Shown here in pieces: positions 17,358 to 25,841 of a DNA stretch of 64,000 nt. Each line of letters opens with the position of its first letter. The stretch's first letter is position 1. The position numbers and the translations under genes were made by a program. This stretch comes from Methanoculleus formosensis (lineage in GTDB: Archaea > Halobacteriota > Methanomicrobia > Methanomicrobiales > Methanoculleaceae). The stretch spans positions 62,001-126,000 of the forward strand of contig NZ_VHLL01000002.1 in NCBI RefSeq assembly GCF_025384765.1. Reading direction: 5' to 3'. The notes beneath the pieces were generated by a model. The model worked only from the letters and a program-made list of their open reading frames with translations. It had not been told where the DNA came from and did not search any database.

Positions 17358-18034
17358 AGAGCCTTCTTTCCCGGTATCTCGCCCGCGCCAGGGCGATGCA
17401 GTTCCACTACCTGCTCGCGTCGCTCGTCCTCCTGCTCGCCGTCTACCCTTACGTGATCGCGGGGCCGAGCGGCCCGGTCGCCCTGAAGGTGCTCACGTCC
17501 TTCATCCTGATCACCGGCGTCTACGCCGTGAGCAACCGCCGAAGGCAGGTCGTGATCGCCGGACTCCTCGCGGTGCCCGCCTTCGGCCTCGGCTGGCTCC
17601 ACGTCATCACGGGCGACCCCGCCACCGGCGCCGTCGAGAGCGTCTTCACGCTCCTCTTCTACGCCTTCACCGCGCTTGTCGGCCTCTCGAGAGTGCTCGG
17701 GACACGACGGATCACCACCGACACCATCTACGGCGCGGTCTCCGTCTACCTCCTCATGGGCCTCACCTGGGCGACGGCCTACGATCTCGTCGAGAGCATC
17801 AACCCCGGATCGTTCTCAGCCGGGTCGGGAGGGGGTACGCTCGCCTTTCCTGCGTTCATCTACTTCAGTTTCGTCACCCTTGCGACGCTCGGCTACGGCG
17901 ACATCACGCCGGTCACCGACCAGGCCAGATCGCTCGCCCTGCTCGAGACCGTCAGCGGGACGCTCTACATCGCCGTCCTGATCGCCCGCCTGGTGGCGGC
18001 GGCCGGATGGCGGAACGATGCCGGGAGCGAGTGA
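17354..18034 (+). CDS. Potassium channel pore-domain membrane protein
   Basis: A 226-residue membrane protein translated from a GTG that overlaps the kinase stop by 4 bases. It has about five or six hydrophobic segments; the last two flank a pore loop containing TLGYGDITP, with the K+ selectivity filter G-Y-G at residues 180-182. No cytoplasmic RCK or cyclic-nucleotide domain follows the last helix. The extra N-terminal helices differ from simple two-helix channels. Its position as third gene of the FHA-kinase operon suggests control by phosphorylation, which is inference. Confidence 0.85.
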   Translation: MKSLLSRYLARARAMQFHYLLASLVLLLAVYPYVIAGPSGPVALKVLTSFILITGVYAVSNRRRQVVIAGLLAVPAFGLGWLHVITGDPATGAVESVFTLLFYAFTALVGLSRVLGTRRITTDTIYGAVSVYLLMGLTWATAYDLVESINPGSFSAGSGGGTLAFPAFIYFSFVTLATLGYGDITPVTDQARSLALLETVSGTLYIAVLIARLVAAAGWRNDAGSE

Positions 18035-18087
18035 ACTGCCCCTCGATTCCGGAGAGGAATGGCGGATTTCTCGATCCGTCCTGTTAA

Positions 18088-18126
18088 AACTACGAAAAAT
18101 CTCGTAGTTAAAGCAAGATATTTATT
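18088..18126 (+). promoter_or_regulatory. Inverted-repeat operator plus TATA box before the SIMPL gene
   Basis: AACTACGA at 18088-18095 and its exact complement TCGTAGTT at 18102-18109 form an 8-base inverted repeat with a 6-base spacer. A TATA-like GATATTTATT follows at about 18117-18126, some 30 bases before the ATG at 18156. The palindrome sits where the TFB-recognition element would be, fitting a repressor or activator site rather than a terminator. Confidence 0.5.
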
Positions 18127-18155
18127 TCGACCGATTCAAGAGATGATTGATACGT

Positions 18156-18893
18156 ATGCGAGGAAAAGCAGCACTTCTGGGGATCGCCCTGATGGTCCTC
18201 TGCGCCGCGGTGATCGGCAGCGTCACCGCACAGTTGCCGCAGGAATCAAAAGACAAACTGATCCACGTCTCCGGCACGGGCAAAGTAACGACCACGCCTG
18301 ATGAGGCCGTCGTCGTCTTCGCGGTCGAGACCGAGAACGCCGACGTCAAGGCGGCACAGCAGCAGAACGCCGAGAGGATGGACGCCGTGGTCAATGCGCT
18401 GAAGAAGGCCGGCATCCCGGAGAAGGATATCAGGACCGCCGGCTACAACATCATCCCGGTGACCGAGACCGACAGCCGGGGCCTGACAACGTCGAAGGTC
18501 AAGTACTACCGGGTCGTCAACAGCCTCGAAGTCACGATGAACGACGTGAACCGCGCCGGCGAGATCGTCGACCTCGCGGTCGCGAACGGTGCAAACAAGG
18601 TCAACCGGTTCGCGTTCACCCTGAGCGACGCAAAGCAGCAGGAGTTCCGGTCGCAGGCCCTGACCGCCGCGGTCGCACAGGCACGGGGTGACGCCGACGC
18701 CGTCGCCGCGGCCATCGGCAAGACCATCCTCGACGTCAAAGAGGTCAACGTCGGCGGCAGCTACGTGCCCATGGCCTACGACACCCGCTACTCGGGCATG
18801 GAGAAGGTGGCAGGCTCAGCCGTCGCAACCCCGCTCGAGGTCGGCGAGATCGACGTGACCGCCACCGTCTCCATCTCCTACATCATCTCCTGA
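18156..18893 (+). CDS. Exported SIMPL-domain (DUF541) protein
   Basis: A 245-residue protein with a signal peptide (MRGKAALLGIALMVLCAAV, cleaved near SVTA). The mature part is a single SIMPL domain: ISVSGTGKV-like opening (HVSGTGKVTTTPDEAVV), AGYNIIPV in the middle and the closing VTATVSISY. The family occurs in bacterial periplasms and archaeal surfaces; some members are linked to oxidative stress or signalling, but no biochemical activity is established. The ATG at 18156 is preferred to an in-frame TTG at 18147. Its promoter carries a clear inverted repeat. Confidence 0.85.
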   Translation: MRGKAALLGIALMVLCAAVIGSVTAQLPQESKDKLIHVSGTGKVTTTPDEAVVVFAVETENADVKAAQQQNAERMDAVVNALKKAGIPEKDIRTAGYNIIPVTETDSRGLTTSKVKYYRVVNSLEVTMNDVNRAGEIVDLAVANGANKVNRFAFTLSDAKQQEFRSQALTAAVAQARGDADAVAAAIGKTILDVKEVNVGGSYVPMAYDTRYSGMEKVAGSAVATPLEVGEIDVTATVSISYIIS

Positions 18894-19000
18894 TCACCTC
18901 TACCACCTCTTTTCGTCTGCGAGATCCGGGGCCTCCGAACCCCGGACTGCCCCATCGGAAAGCATAATCCCCTCAGAGGAGAGACCTGGAAGTCTCTCCT

Positions 19001-19663
19001 ATGTTCACGATAACCGAGGTCTACAACAACATCCCCTGCCGGGAGGGGCTCACGGCAGACTGGGGATTTTCCTGCCTGATAGAAGAGGCGGGGCTGCTCT
19101 TTGACACCGGGGCCAAAGGAGACGTGCTCGTATCCAATATGCGGGTGCTCGGCATCGACCCTGCGGCCATCCGGCGCCTCGTCCTCTCCCACGACCACTG
19201 GGACCATATCGGCGGCATCGAAGCGGTTCTTGCCGCGAACCCGGCGGCAGAGGTCTATGTCCACGACGCATTCTCAGAAAAGACGCTCTCGGAGATACGG
19301 AAGTATACCGAGCCGCGGATCGTGACAGAGTGGACGGAGGTCGCGAACGGTATCGCCGTGACCGGGCCGCTCGGGACGGATACCCGGGAGCAGTCGCTCG
19401 TACTATCGACGCCGGGCGGTCACCTGGTCGTCACCGGGTGCGCACACCCCCATATCGGCCGGATCATCGAGCAGGTCTCGGCGGCCGGGCCGGTTCGGGG
19501 CGTCATCGGTGGGCTCCACACCGTCACGGGCGAGGACATCGACGCGCTCGCAGGGGTGGCCTACCTCGGAACATCGCACTGCACCGACCGGATCGGGGAA
19601 CTCGCGGAGCGCTACCCGGGGTCGTTCGTGCCCGGCGGCGTCGGGAAGACGCACCGGTTGTAA
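19001..19663 (+). CDS. MBL-fold protein of the dihydropterin-ribofuranosylaminobenzene-phosphate synthase-like group
   Basis: A 220-residue metallo-beta-lactamase-fold enzyme. It has LLFDTG at the end of the second strand, SHDHWDHIGG as the metal motif (residues about 65-74), CAHPHIG and a final SHCT. This arrangement matches the COG1237 group, whose methanogen member MJ0301 was reported to act in methanopterin synthesis (7,8-dihydropterin-6-methyl-4-(ribofuranosyl)aminobenzene-phosphate synthase). A methanopterin role would fit a methanogen, but the group is broad. Its stop is 7 bases from the convergent MscS gene's stop. Confidence 0.75.
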   Translation: MFTITEVYNNIPCREGLTADWGFSCLIEEAGLLFDTGAKGDVLVSNMRVLGIDPAAIRRLVLSHDHWDHIGGIEAVLAANPAAEVYVHDAFSEKTLSEIRKYTEPRIVTEWTEVANGIAVTGPLGTDTREQSLVLSTPGGHLVVTGCAHPHIGRIIEQVSAAGPVRGVIGGLHTVTGEDIDALAGVAYLGTSHCTDRIGELAERYPGSFVPGGVGKTHRL

Positions 19664-19670
19664 AATAGGG

Positions 19671-20531
19671 TTACTCTTCCCCTCCGTTCATCTCAACAGC
19701 CCGGTTCTTCCCCTCAAGCCCGTCCACAAACCGGACGGTGCGCTGCGGGATGGGTATCTCGATGCCGTTCTCTTCAAGCGCCTGTTTGATCTTCCAGAGG
19801 AGATCCGTCCGGACGTCCCACCAGTTCCGGGCCGGCGCCCATATATAGGCAGTCAGGTTGACGCTGTGCTCGCCGAAGTTGTCGACGAAGACCGAGGGGG
19901 CCGGGTTCTTGAGTGCGAAGGGGTGCTTCTCGATGACCTCCCTGGCAATCCGGATCGCCGCATCGGCGTCGTCCTCATACCGGATACGGATCTCGTATGT
20001 GAACCGCCGGGCTGCGTTATGGACGTAGTTCGTGATGTTCGAGGTGAAGACCTTCTCGTTCGGGATCCGGACATAGATCCCGTCGTACATCTTGACGACC
20101 GTCGAGAGGATACGGATATCCTCGACGCTGCCGGTGACGTCCGCGACGTTGATGTTGTCGCCGAGCTTGATCGGACGCTCGAACATCAGGAAGAGGCCGG
20201 AGATCAGGTTCGAGACGACGCTCTGGCTGGCAAAACCGATGACCAGACCGGCGACTCCTCCTGCTACCAGGAGTCCGGAGAGGTCGAACTTCAGCTGCGG
20301 GAGCGCGATGACGAAGGCCCATATGATGATGATGTAGTAGACCAGTTTTGCAAACAGTTCGGATTCATTCTTGGGCAGCCGCTCGGCGAGGATTCTGCGG
20401 ACGTTTATCGCGGCAATCTTCGCAATGATCACGCCGACGGTAAGGATGACGGTGAAATACAGGATATTTACGAGGGTGATCTCGCCAATCCCAAGCGGAA
20501 TCTCCAGGATCTCGGTCACGTTGAGTGCCAT
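19671..20531 (-). CDS. Small-conductance mechanosensitive channel, MscS family
   Basis: A 286-residue osmotic-release channel. Three N-terminal membrane helices precede the conserved pore and beta-domain start VIGFASQSVVSNLISGLF and RPIKLGDNINV, then a cytoplasmic domain with YEIRIRYEDD. The ATG at 20531 overlaps the stop of the upstream DUF432 gene (TGATG), so both proteins are translated together. MscS opens under membrane tension to release solutes on hypo-osmotic shock. The coupled DUF432 gene may encode an accessory protein. Confidence 0.9.
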   Translation of the reverse strand: MALNVTEILEIPLGIGEITLVNILYFTVILTVGVIIAKIAAINVRRILAERLPKNESELFAKLVYYIIIIWAFVIALPQLKFDLSGLLVAGGVAGLVIGFASQSVVSNLISGLFLMFERPIKLGDNINVADVTGSVEDIRILSTVVKMYDGIYVRIPNEKVFTSNITNYVHNAARRFTYEIRIRYEDDADAAIRIAREVIEKHPFALKNPAPSVFVDNFGEHSVNLTAYIWAPARNWWDVRTDLLWKIKQALEENGIEIPIPQRTVRFVDGLEGKNRAVEMNGGEE

Positions 20532-21235
20532 CAGTGCCCCCACTCCATCAGGTGGCCCCGGTTGAGCACCGGGATCTTGCGGGCCCTGTTCAACTCCACG
20601 GCCTTCTCCATGCCGGGCCGGAGAGGCGCGTCGACGAAGTCGGTCTCCGCGAGCGTCCTGGAGATGATCCTCATCGTGGCGGAGGTCGCAACGAAATCGC
20701 CGTAGTAGATCTTCATATCGACGCTGTTAAAGACCGCACACGAGACCTCCATCCACTCGAGGGAGAGGTTCTGAACGGAGAGTTCCATCACCCCCTCGCG
20801 GTAGAACTCGACCGGAGGGATATCCGGGTAGATCGCGCTCCGGCAGTACAGGGCAATGACCCCGCCTGCCGGAGGACCATAGAGCGTATACTTCTGGGTG
20901 CCGAGACCGAAGATATCGAGCACCTCGATATCCCTTGCGGACTCTATAAAAACGCCGATCTCGACGGGAAACTTCAGGTAGACTGTCTGGGTGGCGCCGG
21001 GCTCGATCATCATCGGGGGGAACTCCATCAACAGGAAGTCCGTGATGTCCCTGGGGAGACTGCCCGGCTCCACCGGGTTGATGACGATCTCACCCGTCTT
21101 TGAGACCAGGATTCGCTCGAACGTCTGTCCTTCGCACCTGCGCCGGTACGTCAGGAGACCGTCGACGCTCCCGGTTTCCACCATGATATCACCGGATTCC
21201 TGGTGAAATGTGTCCCTGTAACGCCCGAACATCAT
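20531..21235 (-). CDS. DUF432-like protein coupled to MscS
   Basis: A 234-residue soluble protein, mostly beta-strand, with no signal or membrane segment. The content (FPPMMIEPGATQTVYLKFP; FGLGTQKYTLYGPP; a late METVELNRA-like helix) agrees with my recollection of archaeal DUF432 proteins, which are often next to MscS-type channels. The overlap of its stop with the MscS start suggests a partnership. Start at 21235 or the adjacent ATG at 21232. No catalytic residues can be named. Confidence 0.6.
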   Translation of the reverse strand: MMFGRYRDTFHQESGDIMVETGSVDGLLTYRRRCEGQTFERILVSKTGEIVINPVEPGSLPRDITDFLLMEFPPMMIEPGATQTVYLKFPVEIGVFIESARDIEVLDIFGLGTQKYTLYGPPAGGVIALYCRSAIYPDIPPVEFYREGVMELSVQNLSLEWMEVSCAVFNSVDMKIYYGDFVATSATMRIISRTLAETDFVDAPLRPGMEKAVELNRARKIPVLNRGHLMEWGH

Positions 21236-21622
21236 CTATGATCTGCAAATACTCAAATATTAATCTACGCGATAGACGCGATCTCCCGGGTTCGCGTTCC
21301 AGTACTCGATCCCGGCAGACGAATAAATGCGGCCGATTATGGCGATACTCGAACGGAATAGAGCGGTTGTGGGGAATACTTTCCGATTATCAGGAGAACG
21401 AACTGGGAAGGTATAAATAATAAATCTTTTTGATAGTATATTTCGCAGAAGATAAATAGACACTCTTTTAAGCGACCGCTCCAGACATTTTTCCTGTGCG
21501 TTCGCCCCGAAGAGTGATATACGGGGGGCGTAGATCGGCCGGCATGGAGGGCTTACCCGGAGTTCCGGGCGAGAGAGCCTATTCGCGGCGTTGCGGGACG
21601 AGAAGAGTTCCCGGGTGATACG
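21236..21622. other. 387-base divergent intergenic region
   Basis: It separates the leftward DUF432/MscS pair from the rightward sensor gene. The half near the sensor is AT-rich (about 21410-21470) with TATA-like TATAAATAATAAA at about 21413 and GATAAATAG at 21451. The half near DUF432 has a TTGAGTATTTG-type AT stretch on the minus strand. No gene or RNA is recognised. Confidence 0.4.
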
Positions 21623-23089
21623 GTGAAGATAGAACAGAAAAGGGTCAGTGAATCCATGAACCACAGCCAGATACCCGTGAGTATCTTCGCCCACCTCCAG
21701 CAGCCGACGCTCGTCCTCGACTGCGAGGGGCGGGTGATCGTCTGGAACGAGAGCATGGAGCGGTCCACCGGCGTCCCGGCGGAAGAGATCGTGGGAAAAG
21801 GCGGGTACGCTCATGGAAAGGCGTTGTTCGGCGAGGCATACCCCACACTGGCAAACAGCATCCTGACTCACGAGGATGTCGGGAGCGCCCATTACCGCCT
21901 GTTGCAGCACGAAGGTGAAGAACTGCTCGCGGAGTCGCAGATCCCGGCGTTCTCCGGGAGAACGGCCGTCTGCGTGGCAGCCCCGCTCTACGATACCGGC
22001 GGCCGACAGATCGGTGCGGTCGAGACCTTCCGCGAGGCCCCGCACGAGGAGGAGGCCGACGAGTCCCGCGGCGTGCCGGAGGAGCAGGTGCAGATCCTGG
22101 CGAGCGCCCTGCCCGACATGATCTTCACGCTCGATGGGGACGGCATCTTCACCCAGTTCTTCTGGGGCGGCGGCTGGAACCTGGGCGTAAACCCGGATGA
22201 AGTCGTGGGCAAGACGCCCTATGCCCTGTTTCCGCCGGGAGAGGCGGACTTTCTGGCCGGGGCGGCGTGCCGGGTCATCGAGACGGGGGAGAGCGTAGCG
22301 GAGACCCGATCGTTCTCATGGCGCGATGAGGAGCGGTCGGTGCAGATCGCCATCCATCCCCTGCACAACGCTTCCGGGAAGACCGTGGCCGCGACCGGGG
22401 TGGGCCGGGACCTCACCCGGGAGATCGCCTGCGAACAGGCCAGCCGGCTCTCCAGCCTCTACCTCGACCTGCTCGGCACCGATATCTACAACACCAGCAT
22501 GGTTGCGGCAACGATCATCGAGATGCTCCGCGACCGGCTCTCCGGCGAGGAGGCGGAACTCGCCCAGAGGGTCAAGATCACGATCGAGCAGGGGATCAAC
22601 GTCATCAAGAACGTCGAACTGCTGACCACGCTCGACCGGCACAGCATCCGCCTGGAGCCGGTCGACCTCTCCGCCGCCATCCGCGACCAGGTGCAGCGGT
22701 ATGGGGGCATCGATATCAGGTATGAGGGGGGGACCTGCATGGTCTGGGCAACCCCTCTTCTTGAGCACACCATATCGAACCTGATCAGCAACAGCATCAA
22801 GTTCGGCGGCATGAAGGTCAGGATCGACATATCCGTCATGGAGACCGCCGACACCGTGATGCTCACCGTCGCCGACACCGGCATCGGCATACCGGACCAC
22901 GCAAAGCCGAACATCTTCGACCGTTTCAGCCGTGAGGGGAGTAAAAACTCCTCCGGGGGCAGGGGTCTCGGGCTTCACATCGTCAAGACCCTCGTGACCC
23001 GCTACGGCGGACGCGTCTGGGCGGGCGACCGGGTTCCCGGCAAACCGGACGAAGGGGCGGCGATCAAGATGATCCTGCAGAAGTGCTAA
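21623..23089 (+). CDS. PAS-domain histidine-kinase-like sensor lacking the usual phosphoacceptor His
   Basis: A 488-residue soluble protein. Two PAS domains (about 20-135 and 150-265) precede a dimerisation helix and a C-terminal HATPase domain: N box NLISNSIKFG, G1 VADTGIGIPD, F box IFDRFSREG, G2 GRGLGLHIVK. At the position where methanogen kinases of this type have L-x-HDI-x-N, this protein reads LLGTDIYN; Thr286 replaces the His. ATP binding seems intact, so it may be a pseudokinase, a sensor for a partner kinase, or phosphorylate Thr. No response regulator is adjacent. Start is GTG at 21623, or ATG at 21656. Confidence 0.85.
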   Translation: MKIEQKRVSESMNHSQIPVSIFAHLQQPTLVLDCEGRVIVWNESMERSTGVPAEEIVGKGGYAHGKALFGEAYPTLANSILTHEDVGSAHYRLLQHEGEELLAESQIPAFSGRTAVCVAAPLYDTGGRQIGAVETFREAPHEEEADESRGVPEEQVQILASALPDMIFTLDGDGIFTQFFWGGGWNLGVNPDEVVGKTPYALFPPGEADFLAGAACRVIETGESVAETRSFSWRDEERSVQIAIHPLHNASGKTVAATGVGRDLTREIACEQASRLSSLYLDLLGTDIYNTSMVAATIIEMLRDRLSGEEAELAQRVKITIEQGINVIKNVELLTTLDRHSIRLEPVDLSAAIRDQVQRYGGIDIRYEGGTCMVWATPLLEHTISNLISNSIKFGGMKVRIDISVMETADTVMLTVADTGIGIPDHAKPNIFDRFSREGSKNSSGGRGLGLHIVKTLVTRYGGRVWAGDRVPGKPDEGAAIKMILQKC

Positions 23090-23244
23090 TGGGATTTTTC
23101 GCGAATTTGGGTGCGGGCCGCCGTCCTGAGGATGGATCCGGATCGCGGCGCTCCTCCCCTGCCTCCACCGGTCCTGGACATCAGTAGCACCCACCCCGCC
23201 CGGCCTTCGGCCTCCTCCCCCGCCCACGAGGGGCGGGGGCAGTG

Positions 23245-23392
23245 CGTGGCGATAGCCAGTGGGAAGCCGTGTCACGGGAGGGGAACCAGGATTACACCCA
23301 TTCCAGTATCTTCCCATGCAGTGGACCGTGGGGGCATCGCCATTGGGGGCGGGGCCGACGGGGAGGGGGCTTGCCCCCTCCCCTGTCTCTAC
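23245..23392. repeat. Dispersed non-coding repeat, copy 1 (compact form)
   Basis: Two blocks recur at 52043-52357. Block 1 (23245-23280) matches 52043-52078 at about 30 of 36 bases; block 2 (23313-23392) matches 52278-52357 at about 73 of 80. Block 2 ends in a perfect 11-base hairpin (23360-23370 with 23373-23383, 2-base loop). It lies in a 490-base gene-free stretch between the sensor kinase and the KH protein; the rest of that stretch holds only a G/C-rich hairpin near 23215-23240 and a TATA-like element near 23520-23550. Confidence 0.8.
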
Positions 23393-23580
23393 TAACCCCA
23401 CCAGCCGGATATCTATCTCCCGGCCCCGGATCCTCACAGCACCACAAGAGGCACCGTCCGGGTGAAAAATCGGGCGCACTCCTCTCCGCCGGCCTCTTCC
23501 CCCCGGTGCCCGGGGTACTCAGATATATATCCCGCGAGCGACTATATCATACCGCATCATTCCCATTGGGGACCGCTTCA

Positions 23581-24021
23581 ATGATACCAACCATATGCTT
23601 TAAAGAACGAAGATATATCGAAGAGTTGAGAATTCTTACCCGGGCGACCGCGCTCGACTGCATCATCGACGAGCGCTTCGACCGCATAGTATACCTCATA
23701 AAAGAAGGAGACATGGGTCTCGCCATCGGCCGGCAGGGGAGCAATATCAGGAAGATGCAGAGGGTTCTTGGTAAACGCATCGAGATGGTCGAGTACTCGG
23801 CGGAGATCGAGCAGTTCGCGAAGAACGTCTTCAAGCCTGCTGCCGTCATCGGCATTGCGAAGAGAGACGACGGGAAGCTCACGGTGTATGTCAGCGAAAG
23901 CGACCTCGGCATCGCCATAGGAAAAGGCGGATGCACCATCGAGAAGGCACGGGTTCTCCTCTCCCGGTACTTCGATACCGAACTCGGCGAGGTGCTCGCA
24001 GGAGGTGAGGCCCATGCGTGA
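23581..24021 (+). CDS. NusA-like protein with two KH domains
   Basis: A 146-residue archaeal transcription-termination/antitermination factor homologue. It consists of two KH RNA-binding domains with GxxG loops in GLAIGRQGSNIRKM (about residues 45-58) and GIAIGKGGCTIEKA (about 110-123). Unlike bacterial NusA it lacks the N-terminal and S1 domains, as usual in archaea, where the gene normally accompanies RNA polymerase and uL30e genes; here it is next to hisE instead. Its stop overlaps the start of hisE by 8 bases. Confidence 0.9.
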   Translation: MIPTICFKERRYIEELRILTRATALDCIIDERFDRIVYLIKEGDMGLAIGRQGSNIRKMQRVLGKRIEMVEYSAEIEQFAKNVFKPAAVIGIAKRDDGKLTVYVSESDLGIAIGKGGCTIEKARVLLSRYFDTELGEVLAGGEAHA

Positions 24022-24307
24022 CTGGGATATCCTCGAAGAGGTCTGGCAGGTCATCCAGGACCGGGCGGAGCACCCGTCTGCCGAGAGTTACGTCAGTTCC
24101 GTCCTGACCCACCGGAAAGGGGTCGATAAATCCCTCGAAAAGGTCGGTGAAGAAGCGGTCGAGTTCATCCTTGCCGCGAAGAACCAGGTCCCGGAGAGGA
24201 CGGTCTCTGAGGCGGCCGATCTCCTCTTCCACCTGCTTGTGGCGCTCCAGGCATCCGGCACCGATGTCGGCGACGTGCTCGACGAGCTCGCGGCACGCCG
24301 GAAGTGA
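24014..24307 (+). CDS. hisE: Phosphoribosyl-ATP pyrophosphatase
   Basis: A 97-residue enzyme of histidine synthesis that hydrolyses phosphoribosyl-ATP to phosphoribosyl-AMP and pyrophosphate. The all-helical MazG-like fold is recognisable from SYVSSVL, KVGEEAVEFILAAK (metal-binding Glu residues) and SEAADLLFHLLVAL. The ATG at 24014 is inside the end of the KH gene, so the two are translationally coupled. Other his genes are not in the window. It converges on the DUF151 gene with no gap between stops. Confidence 0.95.
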   Translation: MRDWDILEEVWQVIQDRAEHPSAESYVSSVLTHRKGVDKSLEKVGEEAVEFILAAKNQVPERTVSEAADLLFHLLVALQASGTDVGDVLDELAARRK

Positions 24308-24754
24308 TCAGAGATACTCTTTCAGGTCGACCATCCGCGGGAGGTCGTCCTTTTTTACCGCCGCCGTCTCCACGACCGTGTCCTCGATCATGATCGGCGC
24401 CCGGTAACGCAGAGCGATGGCTATCCCGTCGCTCGGCCGGCAGTCCATGATCTCGGTTCGCGACCCCTGCCGCAGATGGAGTTTGGCGTAGAAGACCCCC
24501 TCCTCCAGAGAATCGATGTGCAGAGAATCGAGCGATATCTCAAAGTTCCGAAACATCTCAACGATGAGATCGTGGGTGATGGGCCGGGGGAGCATCTCGC
24601 TGTTGAGCGCATTGCTGATCGAGATCGCTTCCCATAGCCCGACGTAGATGGGTATCGTGCTGTCGCCCCCGGCATCCAGGATGACCGTCGGCGCCGCTCC
24701 CATCTCGCTCACCGACATGAACACGCCCTGCACCCTGCAACTTTGAGTCGTCAT
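24308..24754 (-). CDS. Bifunctional-nuclease-domain (DUF151) protein
   Basis: A 148-residue protein with the BFN/DUF151 fold: PTVILDAGGDSTIPIYVG, EAISISNAL, RPITHDL and the conserved CRPSDGIAIALR near residue 112. Plant and bacterial members have been reported to have nuclease activity, but the archaeal function is unknown. The ATG at 24754 has GGTGA 5 bases upstream and is preferred over one at 24769. It follows the flippase-like gene by about 46 bases on the same strand and may be co-transcribed. Confidence 0.85.
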   Translation of the reverse strand: MTTQSCRVQGVFMSVSEMGAAPTVILDAGGDSTIPIYVGLWEAISISNALNSEMLPRPITHDLIVEMFRNFEISLDSLHIDSLEEGVFYAKLHLRQGSRTEIMDCRPSDGIAIALRYRAPIMIEDTVVETAAVKKDDLPRMVDLKEYL

Positions 24755-24800
24755 GTGATCACCGGACATCAGCCTTCTGATGCTTAAACCTTGGGGTCAA

Positions 24801-25841
24801 TCACCGCTGCTTTCTGGCACGGGCAAGGAACTCGCGCCGGACAATGACGAGACTCGACAGGAGACCGAGGAGGATGTTCAGGTAGTAGAAGATCAGCCGC
24901 CAGAGAAGGACGAAGACACCCACGATCGCCGACGGGACAAAGAGGCTGTAGAGCGACGTGGCGCCGATCTCCGCAACGCCCGAGCCGCCCGGGGTGAGCG
25001 GGATCATCATGATGATGGCGATGACGAGCTGGACGACGAACGACTCGATGAAGTACGGGGGCTGCCCGAGGCCGACGAGCAGCATCGATGCGACGACGAA
25101 CTCCGAGACCCAGAAGAGCAGGGTGAAGAGTATCCCCCACACGAGGCCGCTTCTCCCGTGGTTCACGAACCTGACGAGCCCCCGGTTGAAGTTGTCCACC
25201 TCGCGGTCGATCGCTTCAAGCAGGCTCTCGAGCCGCTTTAAGCGCCAGCGGCGGTCGATCCACCGCGAGATCCCTTTGAGCGCCCGCTTGAGATGGTCCG
25301 GGTTCTTGACGGAGTAGACGAAGACCAGCACGAAGAGGATGACGAAGATCCAGGCAGCGTACATCAGGGCGCTCAGCCCGCTGAACCCCGAGGCGAGGCT
25401 GCTCCAGTAGCTGCCGAGGAAGAGCATGGCGAACGCCCCGAGCACCCCGAGGATGATCCCGTCGAGGATCCGCTCCATGATGACGACGGCGGTGGCGTCC
25501 CCGACCGGAACGCCCGCCCGGTAGAGTTCGTGAACCCTGACCGGTTCCCCGCCCGCCTGGGACGGAGTGATCGCCGCGACGAGCAGGTTCGCCAGAACCA
25601 GGTTCACGCAGTGGGTGAGGTGCACCCGGTAGCCGAGCGACGCCGACATCTTCTGGATACGGAGCGCCCAGAACCCGAGCGAGAGGAGGTGAAGGAGGAC
25701 GGCAAGAACCAGGTAGTACGGGTTGATCCGGCTGAGGTACTCGATCGTCGACTCGTCGACGGTGAAGTAGAGAACGCCCGCCATGACAAGAGCGCTGAAA
25801 CTGAGCGAGACGATCAGCCACTTCCACTGAGACTTCTTCAT
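24801..25841 (-). CDS. Flippase-like integral membrane protein (UPF0104 / LPG-synthase TM region family)
   Basis: A 346-residue protein with about eight membrane helices. The family motifs ITPSQAGGEPVRVHELYRAG (residues about 95-114) and IPLTPGGSGVAEIGA (about 290-304) are clear. Archaeal members of this family are thought to move lipids or lipid-linked compounds, by similarity to the membrane half of MprF, but without the aminoacyl-transferase half; substrate unknown. The ATG at 25841 follows AGAGG; the longer frame to 25931 adds an unrelated Arg/Pro/Gly-rich stretch. Confidence 0.8.
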   Translation of the reverse strand: MKKSQWKWLIVSLSFSALVMAGVLYFTVDESTIEYLSRINPYYLVLAVLLHLLSLGFWALRIQKMSASLGYRVHLTHCVNLVLANLLVAAITPSQAGGEPVRVHELYRAGVPVGDATAVVIMERILDGIILGVLGAFAMLFLGSYWSSLASGFSGLSALMYAAWIFVILFVLVFVYSVKNPDHLKRALKGISRWIDRRWRLKRLESLLEAIDREVDNFNRGLVRFVNHGRSGLVWGILFTLLFWVSEFVVASMLLVGLGQPPYFIESFVVQLVIAIIMMIPLTPGGSGVAEIGATSLYSLFVPSAIVGVFVLLWRLIFYYLNILLGLLSSLVIVRREFLARARKQR

